Shown in pieces: positions 24,537 to 33,223 of a stretch of 35,157 nt of DNA. The number at the start of each line of letters is the position of its first letter. Position 1 is the stretch's first letter. This stretch comes from Alistipes sp. (GTDB lineage Bacteria; Bacteroidota; Bacteroidia; Bacteroidales; Rikenellaceae): positions 1 to 35,157 of the forward strand of contig JAFVIB010000027.1 in the NCBI GenBank assembly GCA_017474235.1, given 5' to 3'. Position numbers and translations under genes: made by a program. Under the pieces are notes generated by a model, which saw only the letters and a program-made list of their open reading frames with translations, was not told the origin of the DNA and ran no database searches.

Positions 24537-27401
24537 TTAGAATCTGAAGTAAAGATTGAGGAAGTATGTTGTGCCCAACATATAGAAGTACTTGGAATCA
24601 AAGCGAGAGTAGTATGACACTGCCGGATTTGAGCCCGCAGGGGTGCCGTCATATCCGCGAGTGCGGCGCATACGCATCTGCTCATAACCTCCGGTCTTGA
24701 TATTCTGATTATTGAGAATATTCTTAACCTCGGCAGAGAATCCGAGCATATATTTACGCTGTATATACCAATTCTTACCCACGCTTGCACTCAAGGTGTA
24801 GGCGTGACCCAAATCCTCCTGCTGACGCATAGCATTGATATTGGCAAGTGCCCAATTCTTTGCATTATTTGTTGCATTCTCATTTGCAAGCACATCTACA
24901 TAAGCATCAACAGCATTATTTGTACGGTATGCCGGATTCATAGAGAGGTAGAGCTTGTCGTAGAAATTGAAGTTTACAGATGCAAACCAATTGTTGTCGC
25001 TGCGGTAGTCAAGACCGATGTTTACAGCCACCTGCGGAGAACTCTCAACAAAGAAGTTCTTCCAATTAACCTGATCTACCAACTCAATCTTCGCGCTATT
25101 GTCAATAATCTGCACAAAGTTTGGATTTGATGTATAGCGATAATCTCCCCAATTGAGAGCACCCTGAAGGGCAATGCCAGCCCAAATAGGTACATTGAAG
25201 GCAAACTCTACACCGTAGTAGCGTTTGTCAATACCGCTCATTGCAAAGTTCGTAAATGAGGACTGTGTATCGTCGTAGTATGAGATAACCTTCGACAGGT
25301 CATTCATCTTTGTAAAGTAGCCCGATACGCGAGCCTTGATATAAGGCAGATTGAGGTTGTATGTCAGCTCTGCGCTATATATCTTCTCGGTTGTAAGACC
25401 CGGGTTAGACTGATTACGAGTACGAGGCGATACAAATGCAGCAGCAAACTTCGGCGCATCTGCCATAGCAGCGGCATTGAGTGCAAGCGAGTGCGCACCC
25501 GAGAAGCGGTATGAGAATGCAGCCTTTGCCTTGTATGTAAAGAAATTCAGATGCTCAGAGTCGCCATAAGAGTCATTTCCGTTAGGGAACAGACCCTTTC
25601 TCCAAAGACCTTGACGCCACATAGAGCTATAACCAGCCTCTGCACCTATATTCATATTAAATCCGCCTAAAGTAAGACCGTACTGCGCCCAAAGCTGTGC
25701 CTGACGCAGATGTGCATAGTAGTCGTAGCCATACTTATCGCCCTCTTTTACTACGCGGGCGTGACCATTGGCATTGTAGTAATCAACATCGTTCTGATAG
25801 GCGATAATATCGCTACCTTTATCACGCTCTGCGAATTTGTCGATATCCAACCAATAGTCGCCACCCAGCAGGTCTTTTACAGTGCTGTAATACTCAGTGC
25901 GATTGATGCGAGCCTTTACGCCACCAACAATGCGGTGATTTGCATTGAACTCGTGAGATACTGTTGCAACAAAATTGTAGTCGAGCTGATCTGTGCGGCG
26001 CTCCTCAATCATATAGTTAGAGCGATAGCCCTGTGCATAACTTGAAGTTGTAGGGTCTTGGTGACGGTTGAGTGCATACATACGGTCGAAATCTATGCGA
26101 CCATTCCAAACCTTTATTGCACCAACAGCTCCGTTGATATAGTTGTCAAACTGCTCGTCAGATGTAGGCTCAAAGATACCTGTAATACCCGGGGTAATCT
26201 GACTCAGATAGTTTGAAGGCAGATAGCGGTAGTAATCCGGACGAGGGTCTGCACCATCCTTCCAAGTGAGGGCAGAGTAACCGTTATAACCAAAGCGGAG
26301 AGATGTAGCAACGCTCAGACGGGTCTTGTCTGTAATGTCAAAGAAGTAGTTAAGCATTGCAATCGGCTCGTGGGTGCGACGCACGCGAGTATTACGCAAC
26401 TTGCCATTCTGATAACCAACATTAGGGTTGTAGTAGTTGCTGCCAAACAGGTCGTAAGCCTCCTGTGTAGATGCCTGCTGTGCGCCACGCTGCTGCGGTG
26501 TTCCTAGAACAGAGAGTGAGAGGCGGTGACGAGTACCGAAAAGCTTCTCTACTGATGCAAAGTAGCCGTAAGCGTTGTAGAAGATACCATCTACATATCC
26601 GTTACCACCCTGACGAGTAGATACAGAAAAGCCGTATGACCAACCATTATCAAGCGCACCTGAGGCGTATGACACCATACCACGCCAACGATACATCTGA
26701 TTTGCATTAGAGACACTTACTCTAAAGCCCTTGCGCATCTGAGAGGCACGGGCATTGACATTTGTAGTACCACCAATACCTCCTACACCATAATCTGTAG
26801 GAGTAAGACCTGAACTGCTCTCCTGATTACGAGTCGCATCATTAAGTCCGCTCCACAGTGACCACGGACCGTAGCCTGTCATTGCATCGTTAAAGCGGAT
26901 ACCGTTAAGATAGACATCCTGATACATTGAGTCGTATCCACGAACATTAAAACGCATCTCGCTAAAACGATACGATGCGATATTGTTGTAGATATCTTTT
27001 GATGCACTGAGTGATGACGGCAGAGCCTGTGTATCAGAAGCTGAAGAGTCGCTGTCAAACTCTGCAAAGATAGAGTCATCCATAATCTCGTTCTGAAGTG
27101 ACGGAACAAGGATTACAGAGTGCAAATCACGCAGATTTTGATCTACGCGCACAACCATTTCGAGTGTTTCGAAGTCCGGAGCAGTAAATGTAAGGCGATA
27201 GTCGCCCTGTGCCAAATTGTCGAGCGTAAAGTAACCGTTATCATCGGTCGTAACGCTCTGTCCGGTAACATCAACAACGACCTTTACCTGACCAATGGCA
27301 GTTCTGCCATTTCTTGACACTACCTGACCCTTAATGCCGCCCTGTGCAAAGGCTGCAAAAGAGAGTAGTGAAAGAAGAGATAGTAGTAAAAACTTTTTCA
27401 T
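24537..27401 (-). CDS. TonB-dependent outer-membrane receptor
   Basis: 954 residues. The signal peptide (1-20, AFAQ) is followed by a carboxypeptidase-regulatory-like domain (about 21-100, GGIKGQVVSRNGRTA and YRLTFTAPDFETLE) and a plug domain (about 125-230, RFNVRGYDSMYQDVYLNG and GVGGIGGTTNV). The 22-strand barrel then runs to the C-terminal FLNLYFRF. It imports a substrate across the outer membrane using the proton gradient. There is no SusD homologue beside it, so it is not a standard Sus-type glycan importer. Its neighbours are two nuclease-superfamily genes upstream and the DUF5689 lipoprotein downstream, with gaps of 10 and 12 bases. The substrate is therefore inferred to be nucleic-acid fragments or released phosphate compounds. 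Confidence 0.92.
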   Translation of the reverse strand: MKKFLLLSLLSLLSFAAFAQGGIKGQVVSRNGRTAIGQVKVVVDVTGQSVTTDDNGYFTLDNLAQGDYRLTFTAPDFETLEMVVRVDQNLRDLHSVILVPSLQNEIMDDSIFAEFDSDSSASDTQALPSSLSASKDIYNNIASYRFSEMRFNVRGYDSMYQDVYLNGIRFNDAMTGYGPWSLWSGLNDATRNQESSSGLTPTDYGVGGIGGTTNVNARASQMRKGFRVSVSNANQMYRWRGMVSYASGALDNGWSYGFSVSTRQGGNGYVDGIFYNAYGYFASVEKLFGTRHRLSLSVLGTPQQRGAQQASTQEAYDLFGSNYYNPNVGYQNGKLRNTRVRRTHEPIAMLNYFFDITDKTRLSVATSLRFGYNGYSALTWKDGADPRPDYYRYLPSNYLSQITPGITGIFEPTSDEQFDNYINGAVGAIKVWNGRIDFDRMYALNRHQDPTTSSYAQGYRSNYMIEERRTDQLDYNFVATVSHEFNANHRIVGGVKARINRTEYYSTVKDLLGGDYWLDIDKFAERDKGSDIIAYQNDVDYYNANGHARVVKEGDKYGYDYYAHLRQAQLWAQYGLTLGGFNMNIGAEAGYSSMWRQGLWRKGLFPNGNDSYGDSEHLNFFTYKAKAAFSYRFSGAHSLALNAAAMADAPKFAAAFVSPRTRNQSNPGLTTEKIYSAELTYNLNLPYIKARVSGYFTKMNDLSKVISYYDDTQSSFTNFAMSGIDKRYYGVEFAFNVPIWAGIALQGALNWGDYRYTSNPNFVQIIDNSAKIELVDQVNWKNFFVESSPQVAVNIGLDYRSDNNWFASVNFNFYDKLYLSMNPAYRTNNAVDAYVDVLANENATNNAKNWALANINAMRQQEDLGHAYTLSASVGKNWYIQRKYMLGFSAEVKNILNNQNIKTGGYEQMRMRRTRGYDGTPAGSNPAVSYYSRFDSKYFYMLGTTYFLNLYFRF

Positions 27402-27411
27402 ATATCAACTA

Positions 27412-28446
27412 TTATTTACCTACATAAATAAATACCGGCAAGTGGTCCGAGAAACCATTTTGGAAATTATTGCCTACAAATGTGCGGAGAGGGTAGTTCT
27501 TGTACTGACCTTCACGCTGCATCATATATGGACGCGAGAAGATATTGCCGTAGAACTTCGATTTTGGAGCACGCTGCAACTTTAATTCGCCTGTAGAGCC
27601 TGTTGCAAGGTTTTCTGAGACGATGATGTTGTCAAACAGATTCCACGCATCACGATAGCCCAAAGTACCATAACCTGCTTTGAGCAGCTCGATGTACGGA
27701 TTGTAGAGGTCGCCTGATACGAGTTTCTTGATGTTACCTCTTGCACCAAGTACCTCTGTAATGCTCTTATCTGTTGCATCGTCGTTCAAGTCGCCCATAA
27801 TTACCACCTTTGTATTAGGGTTTGCAGTGCGTACAGAGTCGGCAATACGACGACACTGCGCTGCTGCAGCTTCACGCTTAGGGTCAGAAGCCTCCTTACC
27901 ACCAAGGCGAGAGGGCCAGTGCGAAACAAGGAAGAAGAATGGCTCGCCCTCGATAGTTCCCCACATAGTTACAAGGTCGCGGGTGTAGAAATTAGCCATT
28001 CCGGGCATCTCGAACTTATGAGCCTTGCTGCCTTCGAGCTTGAATACATCAGGGCGATAGAGAAAGGCACAATCTACTCCTCGACGGTCCGGAGAGTCGT
28101 AGTGGACAATGCGGTAGTTGCCAAGTGCCATGTGTGGCTGAACAACCAAATCCTCAAGAACAAGACGGTTCTCAATCTCTGATACTCCGATTACAGCCGG
28201 AAATTCGCGGTTGATGGCTGCCATATCGAAGAATACCTTGTCGATATTGCTCTGTTTGCGCTGATACTTTGTGGAGTTCCACTTTTTGTCGCCCATAGGC
28301 AAAAACTCCTCATCGAGCTTGTCAGGGTCATTGATTGTATCAAACAGATTCTCAAGGTTGTAGAAGACAACCATATGAGGTTTCTGCGCAAAACAGCTCA
28401 ACAATACGCCTGCAACGAGCAGAGTTGTCAAAATAATTTTTTTCAT
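27412..28446 (-). CDS. Secreted endonuclease/exonuclease/phosphatase family protein
   Basis: 344 residues. The N-terminal signal (MKKIILTTLLVAGVLLSC) could be a lipobox with Cys18 or a cleaved signal ending FAQ. The EEP fold motifs are in order: FYNLENLFD (about 28-36), VSEIEN with the metal Glu, SHWPSRLGG, MGDLNDDAT with the Asp and Asn, and the terminal SDHLPVFIYV with Asp-His. Members hydrolyse phosphodiester or phosphate bonds in DNA, RNA, lipids or nucleotides. The NLENLFD form is frequent in secreted bacterial enzymes associated with extracellular nuclease. It lies between the DNA/RNA endonuclease and TonB receptor genes (gaps 12 and 10), consistent with trimming fragments before uptake. 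Confidence 0.88.
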   Translation of the reverse strand: MKKIILTTLLVAGVLLSCFAQKPHMVVFYNLENLFDTINDPDKLDEEFLPMGDKKWNSTKYQRKQSNIDKVFFDMAAINREFPAVIGVSEIENRLVLEDLVVQPHMALGNYRIVHYDSPDRRGVDCAFLYRPDVFKLEGSKAHKFEMPGMANFYTRDLVTMWGTIEGEPFFFLVSHWPSRLGGKEASDPKREAAAAQCRRIADSVRTANPNTKVVIMGDLNDDATDKSITEVLGARGNIKKLVSGDLYNPYIELLKAGYGTLGYRDAWNLFDNIIVSENLATGSTGELKLQRAPKSKFYGNIFSRPYMMQREGQYKNYPLRTFVGNNFQNGFSDHLPVFIYVGK

Positions 28447-28458
28447 ATATTGATAGTT

Positions 28459-29631
28459 TTAGAAGTTCCAATCACTAAGTTTTTTCTGACTCTTCACCTC
28501 CTTTGCCACAGCAGGATTGAGGTTGCGGAAGAAGGTAAACCCGGCTCTATCTTCAATATCTTTGATAGATACCACAGCCTTATCGTAGCTTACAGCATTA
28601 GAGCTATTCTCAAACAAGAAGCCGATAGCCTTAATCTCTGAAGGGTCGGTAATCTCCGAAATACTCTTGCCGCTATTGCCTTTTACCGTTCTAAGCAAAA
28701 TCTTGTAGGTGTGCGATGGTCTTGTAATTGTTCTGCCTCGGGAGTTAAACTTTGTAGAGTTCTCGAACAGATTACCAACAACCACATAGAGAGTATCCGC
28801 ACAAACAACCTTGCGCACACTATTCTCAAGTGTGCCCCAAACTCCTTGATTAAATTGGCTGTTTTGCGGCATAATATTGGTTGAGTAGAAAGTTTGAGCA
28901 TTGGTTGTATAGGTGCTGTAACGCGATGCCGATGGGAGCATATGACCGCGGTCAAGCTGTCTGTTGCCACCGTCATTATAACCGCCATCAACTATATTTT
29001 GTTGTAAATTCTCAGGAATATCGGGATCGAATGCCCACGCATTGGTACGGTTGATAACCGGCTTTGTGTAGCAGTCGTGTAGTGGATAAGCCACCCATTG
29101 AGAGACTAACTTGTCGGTATCGTAACATATAGAGTAGTTACGGACAAACTTGCCATTTGCAAGGGTAGTGTAGTAAGTTTTATATATAAAGTCGTCATCA
29201 AGCAACTGTGCAGGCTGCTCTGCCCAGGCACGGTCGTAAGTAAAGTTATCACTTATGCCTAACTGCTCGAATGCGAGTGTTGTCTGAAAACCGTCGGAGA
29301 ATTTTATATAAACCGTAGCCGAACGCGATACGGTTGTCTCGTTTTTGGCAAAGTAAATTGTAGCAGTTGTACCTACAGTACCCTTTTTGGATATCTGATT
29401 ATCCGAGCTGCTGAATGATGCCCATTTATAACCCTCTATAATTACCGCCTCCCAGCTCAGTCGTGTATCGCCGGAGGTTGTTAGAGTGATAGAGGTCTCG
29501 TCCCAACCCATAGATGAGTGAGAGAGTTCTGCTTCTGATGTAAATGGCGACCACGGATCCTCGGTGTCGCACGCCCAGAAGTTAGAGATTGTTGTCAGAG
29601 CAACAAAAAGTATTGAAAAAAGTCTGTTCAT
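28459..29631 (-). CDS. Lipoprotein DNA/RNA non-specific endonuclease (NUC1 family)
   Basis: 390 residues from ATG 29631; an in-frame extension to 29661 lies inside a terminator hairpin and was rejected. The lipoprotein Cys is at 21 (NFWAC), followed by acidic DTED, a typical surface-export signal in Bacteroidetes. Residues about 34-125 are a BACON-like beta domain. The NUC1 nuclease domain (about 160-380) has the catalytic DRGH (227-230) and the metal-binding Asn261 in MPQNSQFNQGVW. These enzymes cut single- and double-stranded DNA and RNA without sequence preference, using magnesium. It is the second gene of the cluster, preceded by an intrinsic terminator. Confidence 0.93.
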   Translation of the reverse strand: MNRLFSILFVALTTISNFWACDTEDPWSPFTSEAELSHSSMGWDETSITLTTSGDTRLSWEAVIIEGYKWASFSSSDNQISKKGTVGTTATIYFAKNETTVSRSATVYIKFSDGFQTTLAFEQLGISDNFTYDRAWAEQPAQLLDDDFIYKTYYTTLANGKFVRNYSICYDTDKLVSQWVAYPLHDCYTKPVINRTNAWAFDPDIPENLQQNIVDGGYNDGGNRQLDRGHMLPSASRYSTYTTNAQTFYSTNIMPQNSQFNQGVWGTLENSVRKVVCADTLYVVVGNLFENSTKFNSRGRTITRPSHTYKILLRTVKGNSGKSISEITDPSEIKAIGFLFENSSNAVSYDKAVVSIKDIEDRAGFTFFRNLNPAVAKEVKSQKKLSDWNF

Positions 29632-29635
29632 TGTC

Positions 29636-29674
29636 AAAAAAAGCCCCTCAGCAGGGCACAACCCCGCTGAGAGG
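29636..29674 (-). terminator. Intrinsic terminator inside the nuclease cluster
   Basis: On the minus strand a 13-bp stem (arms 29662-29674 and 29644-29656, two G-T pairs, five-base loop) is followed by C and seven T (29636-29642). It sits between the stop of the large surface lipoprotein and the NUC1 start, ending five bases before that ATG. No TAnnTTTG box is visible after it, so downstream genes probably rely on read-through. Confidence 0.9.
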
Positions 29675-29682
29675 ATGAAAAA

Positions 29683-32322
29683 TTATTTAAGATGAACACC
29701 GGCAACGATTGCACGGCAGTTACCTGAGTTATCTGCGCTACCGCCTGCAAAATCAGATGCAGTAGAGAAGATAATCTTTGAATTTGCAGTAAGACCTGTA
29801 ATATTAATAGTGTAGAGGTCGCTTGTAGCAGCAGAGATGGTGTATGGAGCATTGCTTGTTGCACCATCATTAGCCTTAAGCTCAAATGTGCTATTACCTG
29901 TAATAGAGCCACCACACTCAACCTTTACATAGAGAGTAGCCTTCTTTCCCTTCCAAGAGAAAGCATAGAAACTAAGGGTCTTATCGCCTGTTGAGTTCAC
30001 AGCACCTGAAGTAAATGTACCATACTTCTTGCTTGTGCCGAGCTTAAATCCTGTTGCAGCATTGCCATTAACCTTCGTCTTGTCACCGAGAGTATATGCA
30101 GCAACAGCTGAATCATCAGTAGTCTGTACAAACTCGCTGTCTGATGCAAAGTCACCCTCTGCAGGTGTTGGGTCCGGTGTAGGCTCAGGCTCTACGGTTG
30201 TGCCCGGCTCGGCAACAACAACATCCTTAACCTCCCAAGTACCGGCAACAGTAGCGGTAGATACATATTTGAATGCAATCTTTATGCTCTTACCTACATA
30301 CTTTGTAAGGCTGATAGCACCTGAAGATACAAATGTATAGTCATTGTTTGAACCATAAGTAGGGATGGTAAGCTGCTCCCAATTTGCACCGTTGTCAGCA
30401 GTTGCCCATACAGTAAGCTCCTCTGCAAAAGTACCTGCAAACTTGTGAGTATGGTTGAATGTAAGCTCCGGAGCAGTTGCAGCAGCGAGAGAGAACTCAG
30501 GAGAGATAAGCCAGCTCTCTGTAGCTACAGGACCACCCTTATAACCGGATGCCTTCATATACTTGTCGTTGCCATAGCTTGCAGCAGACCAAACGAAATC
30601 AAGACCGCCGAGGTTTATATCATTGATAGTCCAATTGCCCTGACCATTTGCAAAGCTCTCTGAGAGGTATGAACCAGGAGTTGGCTCTGGGTCTGGTGTT
30701 GGCTCCGGCTGAGGGTCGTTACCTGTTGCAGCAACGGCTGTAACCATTGTATTTGTAAACTTGCCACTTGAAACGCCAATAAGGAAGCCTGTAACCTTAA
30801 TACCCTTACCATCAAGAGCCTTGATAGCATCTGTCATAGCTGCATCAGGGTAAGAGAGTGAGCCTACAGCAGTCTGTGCGCCCTCAACAGTTACATTGTA
30901 GTAGTAACCACTAACAGCCAAAGCACCCTCATACTGTGCATACTTAACCTCAGGCTTGCCTACATAAGCATCGAGATCTGCACCTGTCATAGTTACAGGA
31001 GTGCCCAAATCTACGCTCTTTGTCTCGCCTGTAGCAGTAACTGCTGTACCCTGACCAAACTGAAGCAGACCGGCATACTCTGTAACATCACCGCTAATCT
31101 TTACAACAGCACCTACAGCAGGAACCTCTGCCTTATCGCCGAGATAGCAGAGAATATACTTGCCTGTAGCATCGGTTACAAGGCATCCGCGAGCATAAGT
31201 TGCAACTACCCAAGCATTCTCGATAGAGTAGTTACCTGTGCCGGCTGCAAGAATTCCTGCAATATCCTTTACAGCACCTCCAGGAGTGTCGCCACCCTGA
31301 ATATTGAAGTCGAGAACTGCGCCCTCGCCGCCAATTGAGAGGCTGAAGTCGTCAAGACGAAGAGCTGCCTGATACTGATAGTCTGCGGATGGCAGAGCAG
31401 TAGTTTTGTCAGCAACATAGTCTGCAAACTTGATGTGGAGCTTCTCTGCATCTGCAGGAAGGCTAAACTGTGACACTACATACTGCCAATTACCGTCTGC
31501 TGATACATTAAATGGCATATCAGCCCAATTCTGACCATCAACGCTTGCGTAGAGCTTGAAGGTCTTGCCGTGCTCAATAACAGCAGGAACAGGGGTATAA
31601 GGAGAGGCAATAAGTGATGCATACTGGTTGAAAACAGTAAATGAGAATATATAGTTCTTCTCGCCACTCTTAAGAGCGATATTGTTGATAACAAAGTTTG
31701 CATCAGCCTTTGAGATGTAAGCATAAGGAGCATCTGTAGCGTAAGTTGCATCTACAGGAGCCCATGCCTTACCTGAGTTGCGTACAGAGGCATTCTTACC
31801 AGTGTAAGTTACACCGCTCTGATCTACGCCGTCGCCACCCTTTGGAGCCCAACCTGTGTAGGCATCAACATAGGGCCAGTAGCCATCAACCTTTGAAACA
31901 GCGTCACCGCAGTTGTCATAGTAGATGTTGGTACTCAGTGCCAAATCAGACTGAAGAATGGTAATCACCTTGCTATCAGTAAGCTCGACACCTGCCAAGA
32001 AGCCCGTAGCGGTAACTGTAGCCTTGATAGTACGCATAGCAGCAGCCTCCGGAACTGTGAATGTCACTGTTGCATCACCAGTGCCCTCGCTCTGCGATAC
32101 AGTCACACCCTCAGTGTCGATAGTAATGACCCACTGTGCAGGGGTTACGATGTGTACCTCCTCGGTAGTGCCACCTGCAAGTAGAACAACCAAAGACTCC
32201 GGAGCAACAGTAACCTCAGGTACACCCTGATACTGCTCCGGCTCCGGCTCGGTACATGAAACAGCAAATCCTGCGCTCAGTATAACGGCTGAGAGTAGGA
32301 GTGAACGAAAAATGTTTCTCAT
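29683..32322 (-). CDS. Multidomain surface lipoprotein with BACON-like, OB-fold and anchor-type modules
   Basis: 879 residues. A lipoprotein signal (Cys23, AVSC) is followed by TEPEPEQY, an acidic surface-export context. The modules are, in order: a BACON-like domain (about 33-125); a carbohydrate-binding or anchor-type beta domain (about 135-345); a putative OB-fold region (about 355-540, with VKISGDVTEYAGLLQFG); a PEPTPDPEP linker; a choice-of-anchor J-like domain (about 560-705); a second PEPTPDPTP linker; and a C-terminal beta domain (about 725-879). OB-folds of this kind often accompany secreted nucleases. As the first gene of the cluster, before an intrinsic terminator, it is probably the most abundant product. 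It is inferred to bind substrate at the cell surface; the module boundaries are approximate. Confidence 0.8.
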   Translation of the reverse strand: MRNIFRSLLLSAVILSAGFAVSCTEPEPEQYQGVPEVTVAPESLVVLLAGGTTEEVHIVTPAQWVITIDTEGVTVSQSEGTGDATVTFTVPEAAAMRTIKATVTATGFLAGVELTDSKVITILQSDLALSTNIYYDNCGDAVSKVDGYWPYVDAYTGWAPKGGDGVDQSGVTYTGKNASVRNSGKAWAPVDATYATDAPYAYISKADANFVINNIALKSGEKNYIFSFTVFNQYASLIASPYTPVPAVIEHGKTFKLYASVDGQNWADMPFNVSADGNWQYVVSQFSLPADAEKLHIKFADYVADKTTALPSADYQYQAALRLDDFSLSIGGEGAVLDFNIQGGDTPGGAVKDIAGILAAGTGNYSIENAWVVATYARGCLVTDATGKYILCYLGDKAEVPAVGAVVKISGDVTEYAGLLQFGQGTAVTATGETKSVDLGTPVTMTGADLDAYVGKPEVKYAQYEGALAVSGYYYNVTVEGAQTAVGSLSYPDAAMTDAIKALDGKGIKVTGFLIGVSSGKFTNTMVTAVAATGNDPQPEPTPDPEPTPGSYLSESFANGQGNWTINDINLGGLDFVWSAASYGNDKYMKASGYKGGPVATESWLISPEFSLAAATAPELTFNHTHKFAGTFAEELTVWATADNGANWEQLTIPTYGSNNDYTFVSSGAISLTKYVGKSIKIAFKYVSTATVAGTWEVKDVVVAEPGTTVEPEPTPDPTPAEGDFASDSEFVQTTDDSAVAAYTLGDKTKVNGNAATGFKLGTSKKYGTFTSGAVNSTGDKTLSFYAFSWKGKKATLYVKVECGGSITGNSTFELKANDGATSNAPYTISAATSDLYTINITGLTANSKIIFSTASDFAGGSADNSGNCRAIVAGVHLK

Positions 32323-32374
32323 AGTACTTTGTGTTAAAAATTAATATTGGTTTTAATTGTCCTATCCAAAAGCC

Positions 32375-32390
32375 GTGCGCACGCGCGCAC
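32375..32390. other. GC-rich alternating palindrome in the cluster leader
   Basis: GTGCGCACGCGCGCAC alternates purine and pyrimidine over 16 bases and folds as a six-bp stem (GTGCGC/GCGCAC) with a four-base loop. It lies between the promoter and the first gene of the nuclease cluster, in very AT-rich surroundings. It may be an RNA hairpin, a protein-binding site or Z-DNA-prone DNA. Confidence 0.6.
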
Positions 32391-32399
32391 ATTAGCCCA

Positions 32400-32431
32400 C
32401 AAACTTATTAATTATTTGTCAAATTTCCAAA
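32400..32431 (-). promoter_or_regulatory. Promoter of the nuclease and TonB-receptor cluster
   Basis: On the minus strand, TTTG (32428-32431), a 20-base spacer and TAAGTTTG (32400-32407). The leader to the ATG at 32322 is about 70 bases and includes the GC palindrome. Confidence 0.8.
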
Positions 32432-32454
32432 AAAAATGAACACTCTCTTTGAAT

Positions 32455-32485
32455 TTTGATTTCTCGACACTTTATACTATCTTTG
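32455..32485 (+). promoter_or_regulatory. Promoter of the thioesterase-GT4 operon
   Basis: TTTG (32455-32458), a 19-base spacer and TATCTTTG (32478-32485). The thioesterase ATG at 32490 follows only four bases after the -7 box, so the message should be leaderless or nearly so. Confidence 0.8.
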
Positions 32486-32489
32486 TGGT

Positions 32490-33218
32490 ATGGAAAATCA
32501 GACTACATATCGTTATCAGATTGTAACGCAGAATGTGGATTTTACGCTGCGTGCAACAATCGACTCTTTAGGTAACTATATACTCAACACAGCCGGCAAT
32601 GATGCACAAGGTAAGGGATTTGGTGTAGATGCACTCTCGCCGATGAACTACACTTGGGTACTTTCAAAGTTTGTTTTAGAGATAGACTCTCGTCCGGAGC
32701 AGTTTACAGATTTTAATCTTACCACTTGGGTCAATAAGAATAGCCGATTGGTATCTACTCGTAATTTTGAACTCTCCGATTTGTCGGGAAATGTGTTCTG
32801 CCGCTCTCTTTCGCAGTGGTGTATGCTCGACTATATTCGTCGTGTGCCTGTAGATTTGCAGTACATCGAGTCCTCTTATAAAAACTATATCTGTGAGGCT
32901 CCGTCACCTTGCGATTTGCCTTTAAGATTGCGCGCCATCGAGCCTGATGTTGTGTGTGAGCATAAGGTGGTGTATAGCGACATTGATTTTAATAGCCATA
33001 TGAACACTATGAGATATATCGGTCTTATGGTAGATATGCTTGATATTGAGCTGCTTAGGAGTAATCGCCCGCTGCGTCTTGATGTCCATTTTATGAATGA
33101 GTGCATATATGGTCAGACCCTTAAAGTGGGTATGCAGACACTCGAAAATCAGACACTTTTTGAGGTTACGCGCGATGATGGTGTTGTTGCCTGCCGAGCT
33201 TCGTTTATTTGGAGATAA
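32490..33218 (+). CDS. Acyl-ACP thioesterase
   Basis: 242 residues, two tandem hot-dog domains, cytoplasmic. The N-terminal hot-dog (about 5-130) begins TYRYQIVTQNVDFTLRATID. The second carries the FatA/FatB-type catalytic segment VVYSDIDFNSHMNTMRYI, with the Asp, Asn and His triad residues at about 167-175. This enzyme releases fatty acids from acyl carrier protein, ending or diverting fatty-acid synthesis. The start is fixed by the short distance to the -7 box and by the family's N-terminus. The glycosyltransferase follows after five bases. Confidence 0.9.
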   Translation: MENQTTYRYQIVTQNVDFTLRATIDSLGNYILNTAGNDAQGKGFGVDALSPMNYTWVLSKFVLEIDSRPEQFTDFNLTTWVNKNSRLVSTRNFELSDLSGNVFCRSLSQWCMLDYIRRVPVDLQYIESSYKNYICEAPSPCDLPLRLRAIEPDVVCEHKVVYSDIDFNSHMNTMRYIGLMVDMLDIELLRSNRPLRLDVHFMNECIYGQTLKVGMQTLENQTLFEVTRDDGVVACRASFIWR

Positions 33219-33223
33219 AGTTT

